From Rhizomys pruinosus (Eukaryota > Chordata > Mammalia > Rodentia > Spalacidae), in assembly GCA_009823505.1 (NCBI GenBank), contig VZQC01009601.1:508171-572170 (forward strand): 64,000 bases of DNA. The letters run 5' to 3'. Under the pieces are notes generated by a model. It had not been told where the DNA came from and searched no databases. It saw only the letters and a program-made list of their open reading frames with translations. The stretch's first letter is position 1, and each line of letters opens with the position of its first letter. The position numbers and the translations under genes were made by a program. Below are positions 32,816 through 45,217 of this stretch, piece by piece.

Positions 32816-34774
32816 TTCATGCTGACAGTCTTCACTTAACAAGAGTTATTACTGGGAAGGGTCACAGGCAGGAAAGCCTGGCTTTCTGGATGCTGGGCTC
32901 CCAGGAGTAGCATCCCCCAGGAAGTTGAACAAATGCCGGTGCTTAGGAACTCCTGGGATCTCTTCCCTAAACGTGCTCCTGAAACACCACTCCGAAAGCT
33001 ATGTGGACAATGTCCACTTGAAGACTGAGTGTTACAACCCAGTCTGCAAGGCTTACAGCTGCATATGGCAAAGTAAATAAAATATTTTATATCAGTAATT
33101 TAATATCCTAGGCAAAAATTATTTTGGTCCAAATCTTCCTGACATTAATTTGCTTTGCAATTAGATGTTTATGAAAACTACTTCTCCATAGCAACTATGT
33201 TATCTTTTTAAATAAAACAAGAAAATATAGCACCCGGAATGTGTTATTGTAAGTTCGCAGTGTTCCCAGTGGTTGTAGGTTTTATCCTGTCATACTGATG
33301 GCAAATCTGAATGCACAACTTAATTTCTTGTTTGTGGAGGAGTACATGTTCCTGTGCCACGCCAGCTGATACATGGAAGCGTTGGCTAGATCTTATCTCT
33401 CAGACAAGTGGCAAGGCAAAACACAGAGTTAAGGAGGACCAACTTACAATTCCATTCTTCAGAGGGAAAATGGAGTTTGGGCTTGTATGGACTGGGGGTA
33501 CAACAGATACTTTGAGGGTGAATTGAAAAAAGAAACAAAAGACAGAAAGCACTCCTGGACAGTGTTGTGTTTTGTTGCTTATTTCCAAGTTCTGATCAAG
33601 CCCTTGCCAAAGGTAAACTTGGGAATACTTTAACAAATGAAAATTCTCTATAAATTTAAGAGAGGTTTTCAATTTGATATTAAAAGAGGAAAAATACTGG
33701 CCAAATGCTTACAGAGTAAAAAACATTTCTAAAGGCCTGTAGCGAGCTGGGCTACACAGCCAGCCTGGCCTCACAAACATTGGGGGTCGTGTTCGTTTGT
33801 TTCTGTTTTGTTGTTTTCTCAGTAGCTTGGGACATTTGCCTGTAGAGCCCAGTGTCTAGCAGGCTCCTTAGGGAACATTTATCTTATCCAGGGGTTTATA
33901 GAAGCCTTTGCCTCCTGCCTGAGGTAGTAGCCTCTGCATAGTGTCAGCCAAAGTCACTCTGAATAGACTCTCACAGACACCCAGGGCCTCACTCAGAGAA
34001 GTGAGTACTTTCCAGGCTCCCCCAGCTGTCTTTTCTAACTTAGCAGAGGTTTCGGACCCATCCCTGGTGGGAATTCTTATCTTACTCTTATTCTTGTTTT
34101 AATTTTTATTCTTACTTTTGAGTGTAAGGGCAGATAAAAGTTGTCTTCACTGTAAACAGTTGAACCAAGAGCTACCGTCTGCCTAAGGCCACATGGGAGG
34201 CACCCAAGCTGCCTGCATCTCCTCCGGGAGCACAGCCTGGGCATGAGGGAGACTGCACCCAGAGAACCTCTTTGTGTTTAGACAGAATTGCCATCAGCCT
34301 CTTTACTAGGGATCAAATTCTCAGATTTTCTTCAAATAGCTACATCAGTTGTCTCCATACAGACAATACAGCAACAAGAATCAGTAACTTAACAGAGGCC
34401 TTGGCTGGTTTGTTATTTCGGCTGTCTGCCGGCACTCCATGAGCTCACAGCCTGGCACGGTGTGTGCCTGCCCCACACCGGAGCAGCCCGGGCTTCCAGC
34501 TCCCTCTGAACCCTGAGAATTCACTTTCCTCCAGTCCGGTTTCCTGTTAATGATTGAGCTCTGAGGAAACTCTGTGCCTCTTTCCCTCTGTGAAGGGGCT
34601 CCTGCTCAGCCCAGGTCACCTAGGTTACCGGCTGGCTCCATGGTGCTCCTTCACTGGGAGGAGATTTACAGCTTACATTGTCTTCTCCTCACCTTTGTCC
34701 CTAAACATGCGCAGCAGCAAGGGCAGCCACAAGGAAAGTGACTCTCCACATTTTCCACTCGAAGAGTCTTTGTG
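32816..34774. other. Non-repeat stretch, AT-rich core, no gene seen
   Basis: About 2 kb. 33070-33230 is AT-rich with TAAT motifs (gacattaatttgctttgcaa) and could be conserved non-coding DNA, which I cannot test here. A short B1-like remnant lies near 33745-33775. Frames of up to 90 codons show no recognisable product. Confidence 0.4.
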
Positions 34775-34915
34775 GACAGATTGTCCAGGTTCAAACCAGC
34801 TGTATCAGGCTCTAGCTTTGTGGCATCGGGCAAGTTACTGTGCTGCCCTGGGCCTCAGCTGGCTACCTGTAAAATGTGTCGGATAATAATACCTAAAACA
34901 TCTTGAGTTTGATCC
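34775..34915 (+). mobile_element. MIR, sense
   Basis: Old mammalian MIR core: ggcatcgggcaagttactgt, gggcctcagctggctacctg, taaaatgtgtcggataataa, tacctaaaacatc. Ordered as in the MIR consensus, with typical age-related divergence. Confidence 0.8.
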
Positions 34916-35194
34916 CGAACCCATGTTGAGGTGGAAGAAGAGAAATGACTCTACGGAGCTGTCCTCTGATGTGTCAGCCACCATGTCATCACAGATGTCC
35001 GATGATACCACCCCCCAACCATGCACACATCCACTCATCCACAATAATAGGTCAAATAGTTTTTTTAAAGATTAAACATTAAGATTTCCACATGCTTGCA
35101 GAGACTTGGGCACAAAGTAAATGCAGGTTTCACATCCACAGACTAAGACTTAAGAAAAAATATATGTGTTTTAAAGTGTGAACGTATTTGTGTC

Positions 35195-35490
35195 TAGGGA
35201 GGTAGCTCAGTCAGTAAAGTAGCTGCCGTGCAAACACGAGGACTTAAATCCAATTCCCAGAACCCACGTAAAAAAGCCAGACACAGTGTCACGCTCGATC
35301 CCAGTGACAGAGAGAAAGAGACGAGTGGATCTCTGGACCTCACAGGCTGGCCAGACTAGACTAATCTGCAAGCCCTGGATCCCAGTGAGAGACCTGGTCT
35401 CAAAAAATAAGGTAGGTGGCTCCCAAGGAATAGCCCTTGAAGCTGACCTCTGGCCTCCATGTGTACCAGCATACACTTTCACAGGGACAG
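35195..35490 (+). mobile_element. B4 SINE, sense
   Basis: ID-like head (gaggtagctcagtcagtaaa) followed by a B1-like second half (agacgagtggatctctgg, gagacctggtctcaaaaaat) and a final ctgacctctggcctccatgt block, the arrangement expected for a B4 composite. Confidence 0.75.
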
Positions 35491-35491
35491 C

Positions 35492-35530
<39 letters not shown>

Positions 35531-35545
35531 TGCACGCACACGCAC
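35492..35545. repeat. CA microsatellite
   Basis: About 18 perfect CA steps followed by interrupted CA/CG steps, forming the tail of the B4 element. Confidence 0.95.
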
Positions 35546-35682
35546 ACTCATTCATTCACATGTATAGACTTATCTTGTCATTAGCCTTTAAGTAAGACAG
35601 TTTAGGTATTCACAATATGCTCCATGTGATTTAAAGTGTCTGGGGGATGTGTGTAGGTTCTGTATTAAAACAGCATAACTCG

Positions 35683-35938
35683 GGAGCTGGAGAGATGGCC
35701 TAGCGGTTAAGAGCGCCGACCGCTCTTACAGAGGACCCGGGTTCGATCCCCAGCACCCACATGGCGGCCGAGAACCATCTGAAACTCCAATTCCAGGAGA
35801 ACTCCAGTTCCAGGGGAATCCAACACCCTCTTCTGACCTCCGCGGCATTGCACAACACGGGTGCACAAACCTACATGCAGACAATACATTCATACACATA
35901 CAGAAAATAAATAAAAATTTAAAAAATACTTAAAAAAA
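35683..35938 (+). mobile_element. B2 SINE, full length, young type
   Basis: Full sense B2 with the 17-bp duplication. Target-site duplication aaaacagcataactcg at 35667-35682 and 35939-35954, 16 bp, exact. Confidence 0.97.
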
Positions 35939-36895
35939 AAAACAGCATAACTCGACATAAGGGCTTGAGCACCCTGGACTTGGGTATCTGCATCGTTATT
36001 AGACACAAGATTTGGCTCAACTGCATAAATGCCATTGTTACTGCAAATGCCTAGTCGAAACCAAAGCAGCCACTGAAATGTCTTTGTGCACTGTGAGGGT
36101 TGGAGAAGTCATTGCCCCAGGGTCCCCACAGGTGGCTAGAAGAGACCAGACAGGTTTGGGGCATTGTCCTCAAGAAGGTGACCGGAGGCATCCGCTGTCT
36201 GGAGCAAAGGCCCAGCACTGATTGTGGAAAGTTTCCGGGGCTAGAGTTTCTGGGGCAGAAGGAAGCAGGGTAACAATGATGGGGAGGAAGTGGGCTGCCA
36301 CTGTCGAGCCGGCCTTTTTCTTTTCTTTAATTAAAAAAAAAATACAAAAACAACATAGGTTCATTGGGGAATATACAGGAATGTTTAAAGCAGAAAGTGA
36401 GTCCTTGGCGCTCCCCCACCCAGAGGTACCATTGTTAATTCCCTAACACGTTTCCTGTTCCAGGCTTTTGAGATAACCTGGGCAAACCTTGCCCGTGGGA
36501 AAGGAAGGCTCCAGATGTCTGGGAGCTCCAAGCGCTGCTTGGGGACGGGCAACAGGGCCGAGGCTCTGGGACCCAGGTGGCCAAACCGCACACGCAAAGT
36601 AGCAAGGAGATTCATCAAAAGTATAAGCAACTGCCTCTGACTTTTTGCCAAGGCTGTTTGGGACTGAGTCTGCTAAGCACCAAAGAATATGTTAGTCCAA
36701 CACAGAAGGAATTCTCTGAGCTTATGTGGAGGAAGTGGCTGGTAATAAAACGATTGGGATTTCTATCTTGTCTTTTTTATTTATTTATTTATTTTTTGCC
36801 TGCTGGAGAGTGAACCCAAGGCTTCACACATGGTAGTCTGACTTGGTCTTTTAAAAGAATTCTTTATAGCTTTGAGAAGTTGGTTTGGCTGTTCA

Positions 36896-37295
36896 CTGCT
36901 TCAACCTTGGTCTCCAGTGTTGGTGCTGAGGTGGTGGGACCTTTAAGAGGTAGAGCTTTGTGGGAGGTGATTAGGTCTTTGGAGGTGCTTCCCTCTGCAG
37001 GGATTAATATGGTTCTCCAGGGACTTCAGTCAGTTCCCTCAGGAGGGTTTGCCATAGAGAGGGAGCCGCCCCAAATCTCTCTGGCTTTTTGTTTCCTCCT
37101 GGGCAAGCTTAGCAGGGTGCTATCTGAAGCTACTGGCACAGTCTAAGTGTTGGGTTGCCTTAGCACAGGGAGAACGGATAGGGCCACCTAGTCTCGGATT
37201 TTCAGGCTCTAAAACTGTGAGCTAAATAAACCACCTTTCTATATAAAGGACACAGGCTGAGGTGTTTTGTTCTAGCAACAGAAAATAGACTAAAA
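36896..37295 (+). mobile_element. MaLR LTR, sense
   Basis: MaLR features in order: ggtgggacctttaagaggta, gggaggtgattaggtctttg, ctctaaaactgtgagctaaa with the aataaa signal, and the LTR end ctagcaacagaaaatagac. No internal retroviral genes adjoin it. Confidence 0.85.
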
Positions 37296-37321
37296 CATAC
37301 TACTTTAGAATGTCTCTCACT

Positions 37322-37445
37322 CGGGCATGGTGGTGCATGCCTTTAATCCCAGCACTCGGGAGGCAGAGGCAGGCAGATCTCTGAGTTCAAGGCCAGATGA
37401 GGCTACAGGGAGACCCTGTCTCAAAAAGACAAAAAAAAAAAAATA
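37322..37445 (+). mobile_element. B1 SINE, sense, internally shortened
   Basis: Starts gggcatggtggtgcatgcct; reads to caaggccaga and jumps to tgaggctacagggagaccct, losing about 35 bp of the right half, then an A-run. Confidence 0.95.
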
Positions 37446-37499
37446 ATGTCTCTCATTCCCTGTCTATAACATTAGCAGGCTAATGGCCATGACGTTTGT

Positions 37500-37595
37500 T
37501 TGGTTTTTGAGACAAGGTACCCCTTTGGCCTCGGTCTGACCACAAGCTCAATCTTCCTACCTCAAGCTCGAGACTGCTGAGATTAAAGGCTGAGC
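37500..37595 (-). mobile_element. B1 SINE, reverse, old
   Basis: Reverse B1 with ttttgagacaaggtacccct, cggtctgaccacaagctcaa and gagattaaaggctgag. Confidence 0.7.
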
Positions 37596-38145
37596 TACTT
37601 TAAGAGAATGCAAGTTATTGACCTCCGAAGAGCAGGCTGCTCTTTCAGAAGCCAGTGTGGAGGTCTCGCCCCCCCCCCCACACGGACACACACGATCCCA
37701 CCTTGCAAAGGCAAGTGGGAGAGCAAACACTAGCCCTTCCCTCCCCAAGCAAGGTGCCAGATCTCCTAGGGGCAGGCAGACCCCACTGTAGATTTTGGTG
37801 AAAACAGCAGACTGAAGCTGGGTTTATTCACAGCTGTCAAATAAGTCTAACTAGCAACCACTTCGAAAGCCAAAGAACCAGAGGCTGGGGGTCAAGCCCC
37901 ACAGCTACAGGAACTGCTGTACAAGTGTGGGGTTGAGTCCAATGCCAAGCAACCAGGTGAAAGCTGAGTGTGGCAGGGAGCCCAGCCCGGGGGTGGACAC
38001 AGGTCGATTCCAGGGCCTGATCTGCCAGCCATTCCAGCAAGAACAGTGAGCTCCCGGTTCAGTGAGAGACTGCCCCGAAAAATAACATGGAGGGCAATAA
38101 AGAAAACAGCTGATATTTCTGGCCTCCACATGAGCACACACGGTG

Positions 38146-38148
<3 letters not shown>

Positions 38149-38194
<46 letters not shown>
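38149..38194. repeat. CA microsatellite, 23 repeats
   Basis: Uninterrupted CA run. Both strands give low-complexity Cys/Val or His/Thr frames that are not genes. Confidence 0.97.
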
Positions 38195-38197
<3 letters not shown>

Positions 38198-38833
38198 GTA
38201 AAGGGCTGATTTGATGACTCTTTCGAGTTCAGTTGTTTTCTACTATAGCAATCCCACTTGTGACTTCTCTAATAAGGGTGGGGGGAAGGAGGAGTGGTAA
38301 CTGCTCCAGGCTTAGTCTTTTTGTATGTGCTTACACATAATCAATGCCTGGTTCCCTTTGTGTCTCAAGACTAGTCATAGCATTTGCAATGAGATCAAAT
38401 ATCTGTCCGGTATTGTCAGATTTTGGTTGGCAGGAACTGAAACTCATTCCTGGTAAGAAGGGTGGAGGCAGTCAGGAAATCTCAGAGAACATGATGGCAT
38501 GGCAGGACCCTGCCTCTCTTCCTCTAGTGGCTCCATAGTCTCCCTTCTGCTCCCTCCTGTCAGTGTCCTCTAGGGCTCTTCCTTTCTCATTCTTATACAC
38601 AGAAGAGGAGAGGCCGGCAGCAGTTCTGGAACTGGCACAGGCTGGCTTTGGGTAGCCCATTCTGGAATCCTCAGCAGAGGAGCCTGTAGACTCCATCGGT
38701 GAGAGTCACTTCCTCTATGTGAAGAAGGAAACTGAACTCTGAGCTAGGAAGTCTTTCCATTCCTAACAAGGCCACCACACTGTGCCGCGAGGAAAACGTG
38801 AGAACCGTTCAGAGCCATGGAAGGGCCCAGGGG

Positions 38834-38881
38834 AGGCAGGAGCGAGGGGAGGCAGGAGCGAGGGGAGGCAGGAGCGAGGGG
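38834..38881. repeat. 16-bp tandem, three units
   Basis: Three exact copies of aggcaggagcgagggg. Confidence 0.97.
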
Positions 38882-39239
38882 AGCAACGGTTTGCCTCTGA
38901 ACAGAAGCAGGTGAACAAATGTACTTAGAGAATATGTTCTGAAGTTTTTCCTCTTCAGTGCAACTGATCTTTGGGTGGGAGGCACAGCGAGCACCCTCAG
39001 CTTCTGCCCATGCCTTCTAGAACTCACCAACAAGAGAGGCCCAGAGGGTTTAAAGAGTTTGGAGAGTTGAGAGGAGTGGTCAGTCCACCCAGCGTGAGTT
39101 AATAACCGGGAGTTTCTTCCTCATACCTGGATGATATCTGGAGATTCAAGAGATGAAAGATTTTCTTGCTTGGAAGCAGAAGGGAAGGAGGAGAGGAGCA
39201 GTTGGGCAGCTGCAGGAGGAACTGTACTTTAAAGGGAAA

Positions 39240-39557
39240 GGAGCCGGGAGACAGACAGAGGGACACAGGATAGGAGCCGGGAGACAGAGGGACACAGGAA
39301 AGGAGCCAGGAGACAGAGGGACACAGGATAGGAGCCGGAAGACAGAGGGACACAGGATAGGAGCCAAGAGACAGACAGAGGGACACAGGATAGGAGCCGG
39401 GAGACAGACAGAGGGACACAGGATAGGAGCCAAGAGACAGACAGAGGGACACAGGATAGGAGCCGGGAGACAGACAGAGGGACACAGGATAGGAGCCAAG
39501 AGACAGACAGAGGGACACAGGATAGGAGCCGGGAGACAGACAGAGGGACACAGGAAA
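39240..39557. repeat. 33/29-bp minisatellite, ten units
   Basis: Units start ggagcc and end acaggata. Units 1 and 5-10 are 33 bp; units 2-4 are 29 bp, lacking one gaca step. The last six units alternate strictly between ggagccaaga and ggagccggga, a 66-bp higher-order period repeated three times. Open frames run through on both strands because 33 is divisible by three; they are not genes. Confidence 0.97.
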
Positions 39558-39834
39558 GCAGGCACTTTTCATGGGTTAACAGGTGCCCAGGAAAGTCTGG
39601 CCAGTTAACTGGAAGAAAAAGATGAGCAGGTGGCGGGGGGGGGGGGGATGACACCCTGGAATACAGACTTCGAAGGACCCTCGGTGGCCGAGCAGCTCTG
39701 GACTGTCCTTGGTCAAGCAGGCACCTGCGGTCTCCCTATGGGAGACTTGCCCCGCCCTCTGACCAGACTAGAATGGACAGGAGAGCATCGTCCTTCCCTT
39801 GGACAACTGAATGATTCCAGAGCCCGAGCAAAGC

Positions 39835-39958
39835 AGGCCAGGCATGGCTGTGGTCCAGGCTGAGACAGGTGGGTCCCTGAAGCATGCTGGCCAGCCAAGC
39901 CAGCCCAATCAGCAAGCCCTGGGCTCAATCAGAGACTCTGCCTCCAAAACCAGGAGGG
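39835..39958 (+). mobile_element. B1/B4-like fragment
   Basis: Weak sense B1-like frame: aggccaggcatggctgtggt at the start, gagactctgcctccaaaacc at the end, poorly matching between. Confidence 0.4.
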
Positions 39959-39961
39959 TTG

Positions 39962-40169
39962 GGGCTGGAGAGATGACTCAGCAGTTAAGAGCACTGGCTG
40001 CCTTTGCAGAGGACCTGGGTTCAGTTCCCAGCACCCACATGGCAGCTAACAACTGTCTGTTACTGCAGTTCCAGAGGTCTGGTGTCTTCTTCTGGCCTTT
40101 TTGGGCACTAGGCATGTATATCATGGACTTACACATGTGAAGGTAAAACTCAAACACATTTAATTAAAA

Positions 40170-40200
<31 letters not shown>

Positions 40201-40203
40201 ATA
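39962..40203 (+). mobile_element. B3-type SINE with AAAT tail
   Basis: ggggctggagagatgactca head, gggttcagttcccagcaccc box, ttcttctggcctttttggg block, then an (aaat)n microsatellite at about 40168-40203. Confidence 0.9.
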
Positions 40204-42997
40204 GGAATAGTGCCCAAGGAAGACATCAGAAATTGACCTCTGGCCTCTACATGTCCACACCCGCTCACAAACACACTAACATGCACACACATCCATGCAT
40301 ATGTACACATGTATACAAACATGCATGCACGCAGTGGAGGGCCCAAAGTCAAGTCTTGGCCTATAACTGGGGCTGAGTGGTTGCTCCAGTTAGAATTATT
40401 AGACTTAGGTGTTTTTTTCTTTGACCCTCAAAACCAGTGACATTCTGCAATGACAATTGTGTTCATCCTGGAGTTTTTCTGGGCAAAAGACCCCCAGCAT
40501 CCTTCATTATATTTATGGGATAAACGGTATCTTGGGATACCCTTCTCTTTTTAGCTCCAGTGTTTACAAAGGTATGGCCCAAGCATATGAAAACCTTCCC
40601 CAATCTGGTGACAGCTGAGTCACCCCCTCTACATGAGGGGCAGGCAGAGGGGCTTTTTCCAGAACCTGGAGATAGACAGCCTTTGTGGAGTCTGCAGCAG
40701 TTAGTTACCGGTTTCAGAAAACCCCAGAGAACTCACTGGGAGAGTTAACAGTGGAATCTCATTCCCGTCGTCGCAACTATGGAGACCCTGAATGTAGAGC
40801 AGCCTCTAGGGACACAGCTGGGTGGGAAAGGGTGACCTGCCAGAGAGAGAAGGACACAGAAAGTGTCCTTACAAATCCTTGCCCACCAAGTGTGAGCAAA
40901 CACTGAAGTGTTCGTCACTGGTTGCCAAACAGTAATCAGGTTCTGGAAAAGGCATACAATACTGGCACGTGGACAGGAGTGTCGCTGAATCTACTGTAAA
41001 GTTAAAGCACAGCATGCCGAAAGATGATGGAGTTACCGATTTCAACTGCACCACACAGATGGGAATTGGCACTATGTGAGATGGCTGTTTCTTATTTTTC
41101 CTCTCCAGTGAAATTCCCATCCAGGTTCTTCTCACACTTCAGCCGCAGGGTGCAAGTCAGGAACTAATGGCCTGTATTGACAAGTGACTACATTGCTTTG
41201 CAGTCTGAGGGCCTACTGGGTGCCACTCCACTGTCTCTTGGTGTTTGTGATTTTCTCTGAAGTGCATAGGGAAGATTTTGCTTGTAAAGGGGAGCCCTGT
41301 GGTCAGGTCCTCTTTCTAGTTTCTTGCCCATAACCCCTAGGGTCCTGGGATTTTTTTTCAGTGCATGTGTCTGTCCTTGATAGCACCATCACACTTTCTT
41401 CCGTGGCCGACACCCTTGCCATTAGATTTGGGGTCCACAGTGGCCATTGGCTATTTTGATGTATTCTGGGGGGTGGGGGGTAGCCTTCCTTATGCAGCTT
41501 ACTAGTTTGAGAGAAGAAATGATATGGTGGCCGCTGTCTCCATGTGTGTCCTGTGAGAACCTGACTGACCAGGGCTGGAAACACATCATTCTAAAGCACC
41601 ACTCTGGCCAAGCCCAACTGTGGGTCAAATCATTGTAGCTATCTGAAGGGAAGGGTAACAGGGAGGTTAAGGAGCAATTAGAAAAGTCCACTGGGCCAGG
41701 TTATGCTGCCTGTGTGTCGGGGAGCCATAATTCCTTGACTTTGAGAGTTCCAAAACAAAGCTTCTAAAATCAGGACCTGCAGAACTCCCACCAACATGGG
41801 CAAGCAGACTGTTCCGGAAACAGAGTTCTTGAGAACCACACAGTGCAACCATGTATTTAAGGAGAACTTGAAAAATAAATATTCTGACTTACATTACGAT
41901 CATGCCTTATAAAAATACCAAGTGTAAATTAGTACCTTGCACTGTAGTGTTTCTGGCACAATGAAATTTCTTATAAAAAGACAGGTTACTAGATTTTTAA
42001 AACCTGACCAAAAAAAAAAAAAAAAAGTAAAATAAAACCTTTAAAAGAAAAACTTCTACCCTCTCAAACCAAATAATGATTTTTCACAAGGCCTCGGTAG
42101 AACAACCAAACTAATCTGATTGCTGCAAGCATAGGAAAAACTTAGCACCAGGAAAAGCTGTTCTTTGTGCTGTCACTGGGCACTGGACCACCATCATCCT
42201 TTGGGCTCCTTTGATGCATAGACTTCGAATGAGCATGTATTTTAAAGGAGTGAGTTCTGCAGCTTTGAACATAGATCTAAAGTCCGGTGATACTGGCTGA
42301 AAACAATCGTCTGGCTTCCAATGCCAGAGTGCAGGTCTAGCTCCTACAGCCCACACTGAAATGCCAGGGGTCAGAGGAACACCCAGAGATCAAAGAATTA
42401 GTGGGAATCTGTACTGTGTGGGCAGGGGAACAGGAGCCCTGCTCTGACTAATGTTTCATTTCCACGGTCCATCCTTTTAACCCTTGGGTTTAGTATAGAA
42501 AATTTGCCCCAAACACAGTCAGAGCTGGTCTAGGGATGTGGGAAGGCTGCAACAGAAAGTTTGAACCAGATTCTCATAGCCTTCAACCTTCCAGAACTGG
42601 AAGGGTTCAAGGAGGAGAGAAGCCACAGGCTTAGCCTTTGCTGGGGACCTGGTTCTGGCTTTAGGAAGTGCTGGGTTTGCTCTGGCTTAGCAGCCTTACC
42701 TGATGTCTGCCTACAGGAAGATGAGATGGGAGGGGCTCTTCTGTATGCCACCAAGCAGAGAGTGGTGACTTTGAATCTTGTTGGTTTGACTGAAGCTATT
42801 CATATGTCCAAAGACTGTGTGAGGGGCACATATTTACCGTTCAGGACCCAAGTCAAAGACACTTTTGTCAGGCAAAAGTCCTCAAAAGTCCCAAACTTCT
42901 GGTAGGAAATAAGCCCAGATGGATATGAACCAGGCCAGTCTCAGCATTAGAGAGAAAAAAAATTATTCAGTGACATTTGTTAAAGTAAGAAAGATTT
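40204..42997. other. Long stretch without recognised repeat or gene
   Basis: About 2.8 kb. A CA-rich remnant at 40255-40300 may belong to a SINE tail. An A-run lies at 42010-42026. The longest frame is 114 codons (42561-42905, forward) and has no recognisable domain, and no splice sites make it convincing. Confidence 0.45.
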
Positions 42998-43150
42998 AAG
43001 GCAGGGAGTGTGGCTCAGTGGTGGAGCGGTTGCCTAGATGAATGGGATTTTAGACTCTATCCATTTCTAGCACCAAAGGAAGAAGAGAAAAGGGGGGAGA
43101 GGAGGAAGGAAGGAGGCAGCAAGGGAGGGAAGGAGCGCGAAAAGTAGGGC
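42998..43150 (+). mobile_element. ID SINE with purine-rich tail
   Basis: agggagtgtggctcagtggt and ggagcggttgcctag are the ID head; tctagcaccaaag is its 3' end. About 65 bp of GA-rich sequence follows as an expanded tail. Confidence 0.75.
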
Positions 43151-44334
43151 TCAACCCTCCCAACACAGCACAAACAAGCAGGATTCTGAGGTTAAGGGGC
43201 AGAGTGGGGTCAGAGGATGGAAATTAAGAGGAGGCAACCAGGTAGGGGACATTCTAGCTAATCAACAGTGTGGGATTCTTCCTAAAGTAATTGCCTGGGG
43301 GTGTGGAGGCTGAGTGACCTGATACTTGGAAGGATCGGGTACACAGAAGTGGCTCTGACTGAACCAACTCATGGGGTGCCTTTGCTCAAAGTGGAAATCT
43401 TGAGAAGTACACAGATGAGCCGAGAAGTTCCAGGAGCCCAAGCCTGCAGATTCTGTCCCATTTGCATACTGCACTCTGGGGTGGGGATGCTGTTAAAAAT
43501 GTCTCATGACCCTGGGCCAAAAGGACAGGATCCTGAAGGATTCTGCATCTGCCTGGGCTGTCCTCAAGACTTCAGCATTTTAGGTCAGTGCAGGGAGGGA
43601 CCAAGTGGCCTGGCTCCCTGGCCCACCCTTTCCTTCAGGAAGTCAGCCTCTGATCAGAGCCAGCAGCACCCCGAAGGCTGACCTCATCCTATCTTAGGGC
43701 CCATTTTCCCCAGAGGTATATTTGCCTTGTGTGTGCCCAGCACCACATGTGAAGGAACGGAACCAAGGAAGTCAAAAGTCGCTGTCCCTGGAGGCGACCC
43801 TGAAGGTCACTGACTAACACAGTGGCTGGCAATGGTGGCCGGGACAGAACAGCAGAGCCTACAGCTAAGGGAGAAGTCCTTCAGAATTCCACCAGGAGTT
43901 AATGTGGCCACCTACCCGCAGCTGGACACAAGGGAATCCAGACTGTAACACATTTACATTGGGGAACCCGGAGCCAGAGCGAAGGAGACCAGCAGGGTAA
44001 GGACAGCCATGGAAAACACGGAAAACCCGGGAATGTGGGTGAGAGGTGTGAGCTGGGCAGACACTCCCAGTCACCCCATTTCCTACCTAAGACCTTTCTT
44101 CAGGATGACCATGCACCCAGCTGAAAGCATCTGCCTTCCCAGACTCCCTTGCTGCTAGGATTGACCACATGGCACCATTCAGCCAGTTAGGAGTGATGTA
44201 GTTAACAGGTGAGACTTCTGGAAAATCTCTTAAAGGAGAAATCCTGACATGAACCATCTGCCTCTCTCCCTTCTTCTTGGTACACACATGGAGGAGCCAG
44301 CTTGTCATTTTTATAGGGGGAGGGGGAATGGAGA
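43151..44334. other. Non-repeat stretch, no gene seen
   Basis: Includes a 126-codon forward frame (43301-43681) with no motif I know and ordinary amino-acid mixture. I see no initiation context, splice signals or family similarity to support it. Confidence 0.45.
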
Positions 44335-44442
44335 TTACGAAGTCATGGTGTAGCCCAGGCTAGCCTCAATTTCACAGGAATCCTCCTGCCTCAGCCTTCT
44401 GGGTGCCAACCTTACACACATGGACCACCATGCTCTCTCTCC
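44335..44442 (-). mobile_element. B1 SINE, reverse, old
   Basis: tggtgtagcccaggctagcc, aggaatcctcctgcctcagc and acatggaccaccatgc read as reverse B1. Confidence 0.7.
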
Positions 44443-44544
44443 CACCACGTTAAGTGTAACAGAAATGCAAGGTGCCTGGAACCTGACTGCATATAGTGGG
44501 GAGCACATCAGCTTGGGTGGTACCGTGACTTGTCTCTTCTGAAG

Positions 44545-44875
44545 CTCATGTTGAAATGGGGTCCCCAAAGTAACTGTGCTGAGAAGCAGAGAGAACTTTA
44601 AGAGGTGGTTAGGCTGTTAGGAGGGATTCATCCCTTTCTTCTGCCCCTGAATTAGTTACCATGAAAACACCATTGTTGTAAATGAAAGCTGCACCCATGT
44701 TTTCTCCTGTCCGCACACTCATGCCCCTCCACTTCTGCAGCATTTTGTGAGACCAAATTAGATTAAGTGTCCTGGTCTTTGACATCTGACCTCAAGAACC
44801 AAGATCTTTGATAAATTAGCCTGTCTCCGATATTCTGTTATAGCAACGGAATCTGGCCTGAGACACGCGGCTTGC
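44545..44875 (+). mobile_element. MaLR LTR, sense
   Basis: catgttgaaatggggtcccc, ctttaagaggtggttaggc and the LTR end gatattctgttatagcaac, in MaLR order. Confidence 0.8.
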
Positions 44876-45009
44876 TTCCAAGCCTCCTGCTCTGGCAGAA
44901 CAACACATGTCTGTTTAGTTAAGCCACCCTGCCCCCACAGCTCCTAGTGCCTGCCAGAATGCAACCTGACTCCCGCTACACTGTAATAGAGCAGACTGAC
45001 GGACAGCTA

Positions 45010-45120
45010 AAGAGCTGAGTCCAAGTGCTGGCTCTGGGCCGGATTAATTAGTATGTGACCTTAGGCAAATGTCCAGAAACCCTTCGCCTCACTTCCTCCT
45101 AGGTCCAAGTGGGAGTCAAC
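45010..45120 (+). mobile_element. MIR fragment, sense
   Basis: gagtccaagtgctggctctg, tatgtgaccttaggcaaatg and cctcacttcc follow the MIR consensus order. Confidence 0.55.
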
Positions 45121-45124
45121 GAAC

Positions 45125-45215
45125 TGGGGCTGTAGCTCAGGGGTAGAGTACATGCCTAGCATGCCCGAAGCCCTGGGTTTTATTTCTAGCACCAAATAAG
45201 TAAATAAATAAATTT
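45125..45215 (+). mobile_element. ID SINE, sense
   Basis: actggggctgtagctcaggg, ggtagagtacatgcctagca, ccctgggttttatttctagc, then an (aaat) tail. A B1 follows directly. Confidence 0.9.
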
Positions 45216-45217
45216 AG

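Noticed and set aside
39099..39654. Frames of up to 157 codons on both strands through the 33-bp minisatellite
   Set aside because: A 33-bp unit keeps any stop-free frame open. Both strands are open, unit number varies, and no signal or domain is present.
43301..43681. 126-codon forward frame as a gene
   Set aside because: Plain composition, no family similarity, no promoter or polyadenylation context.
45125..45180. tRNA gene candidates in ID and B2 heads
   Set aside because: A and B boxes are present, but the cloverleaf is not intact and the sequences continue into SINE bodies and A-rich tails.
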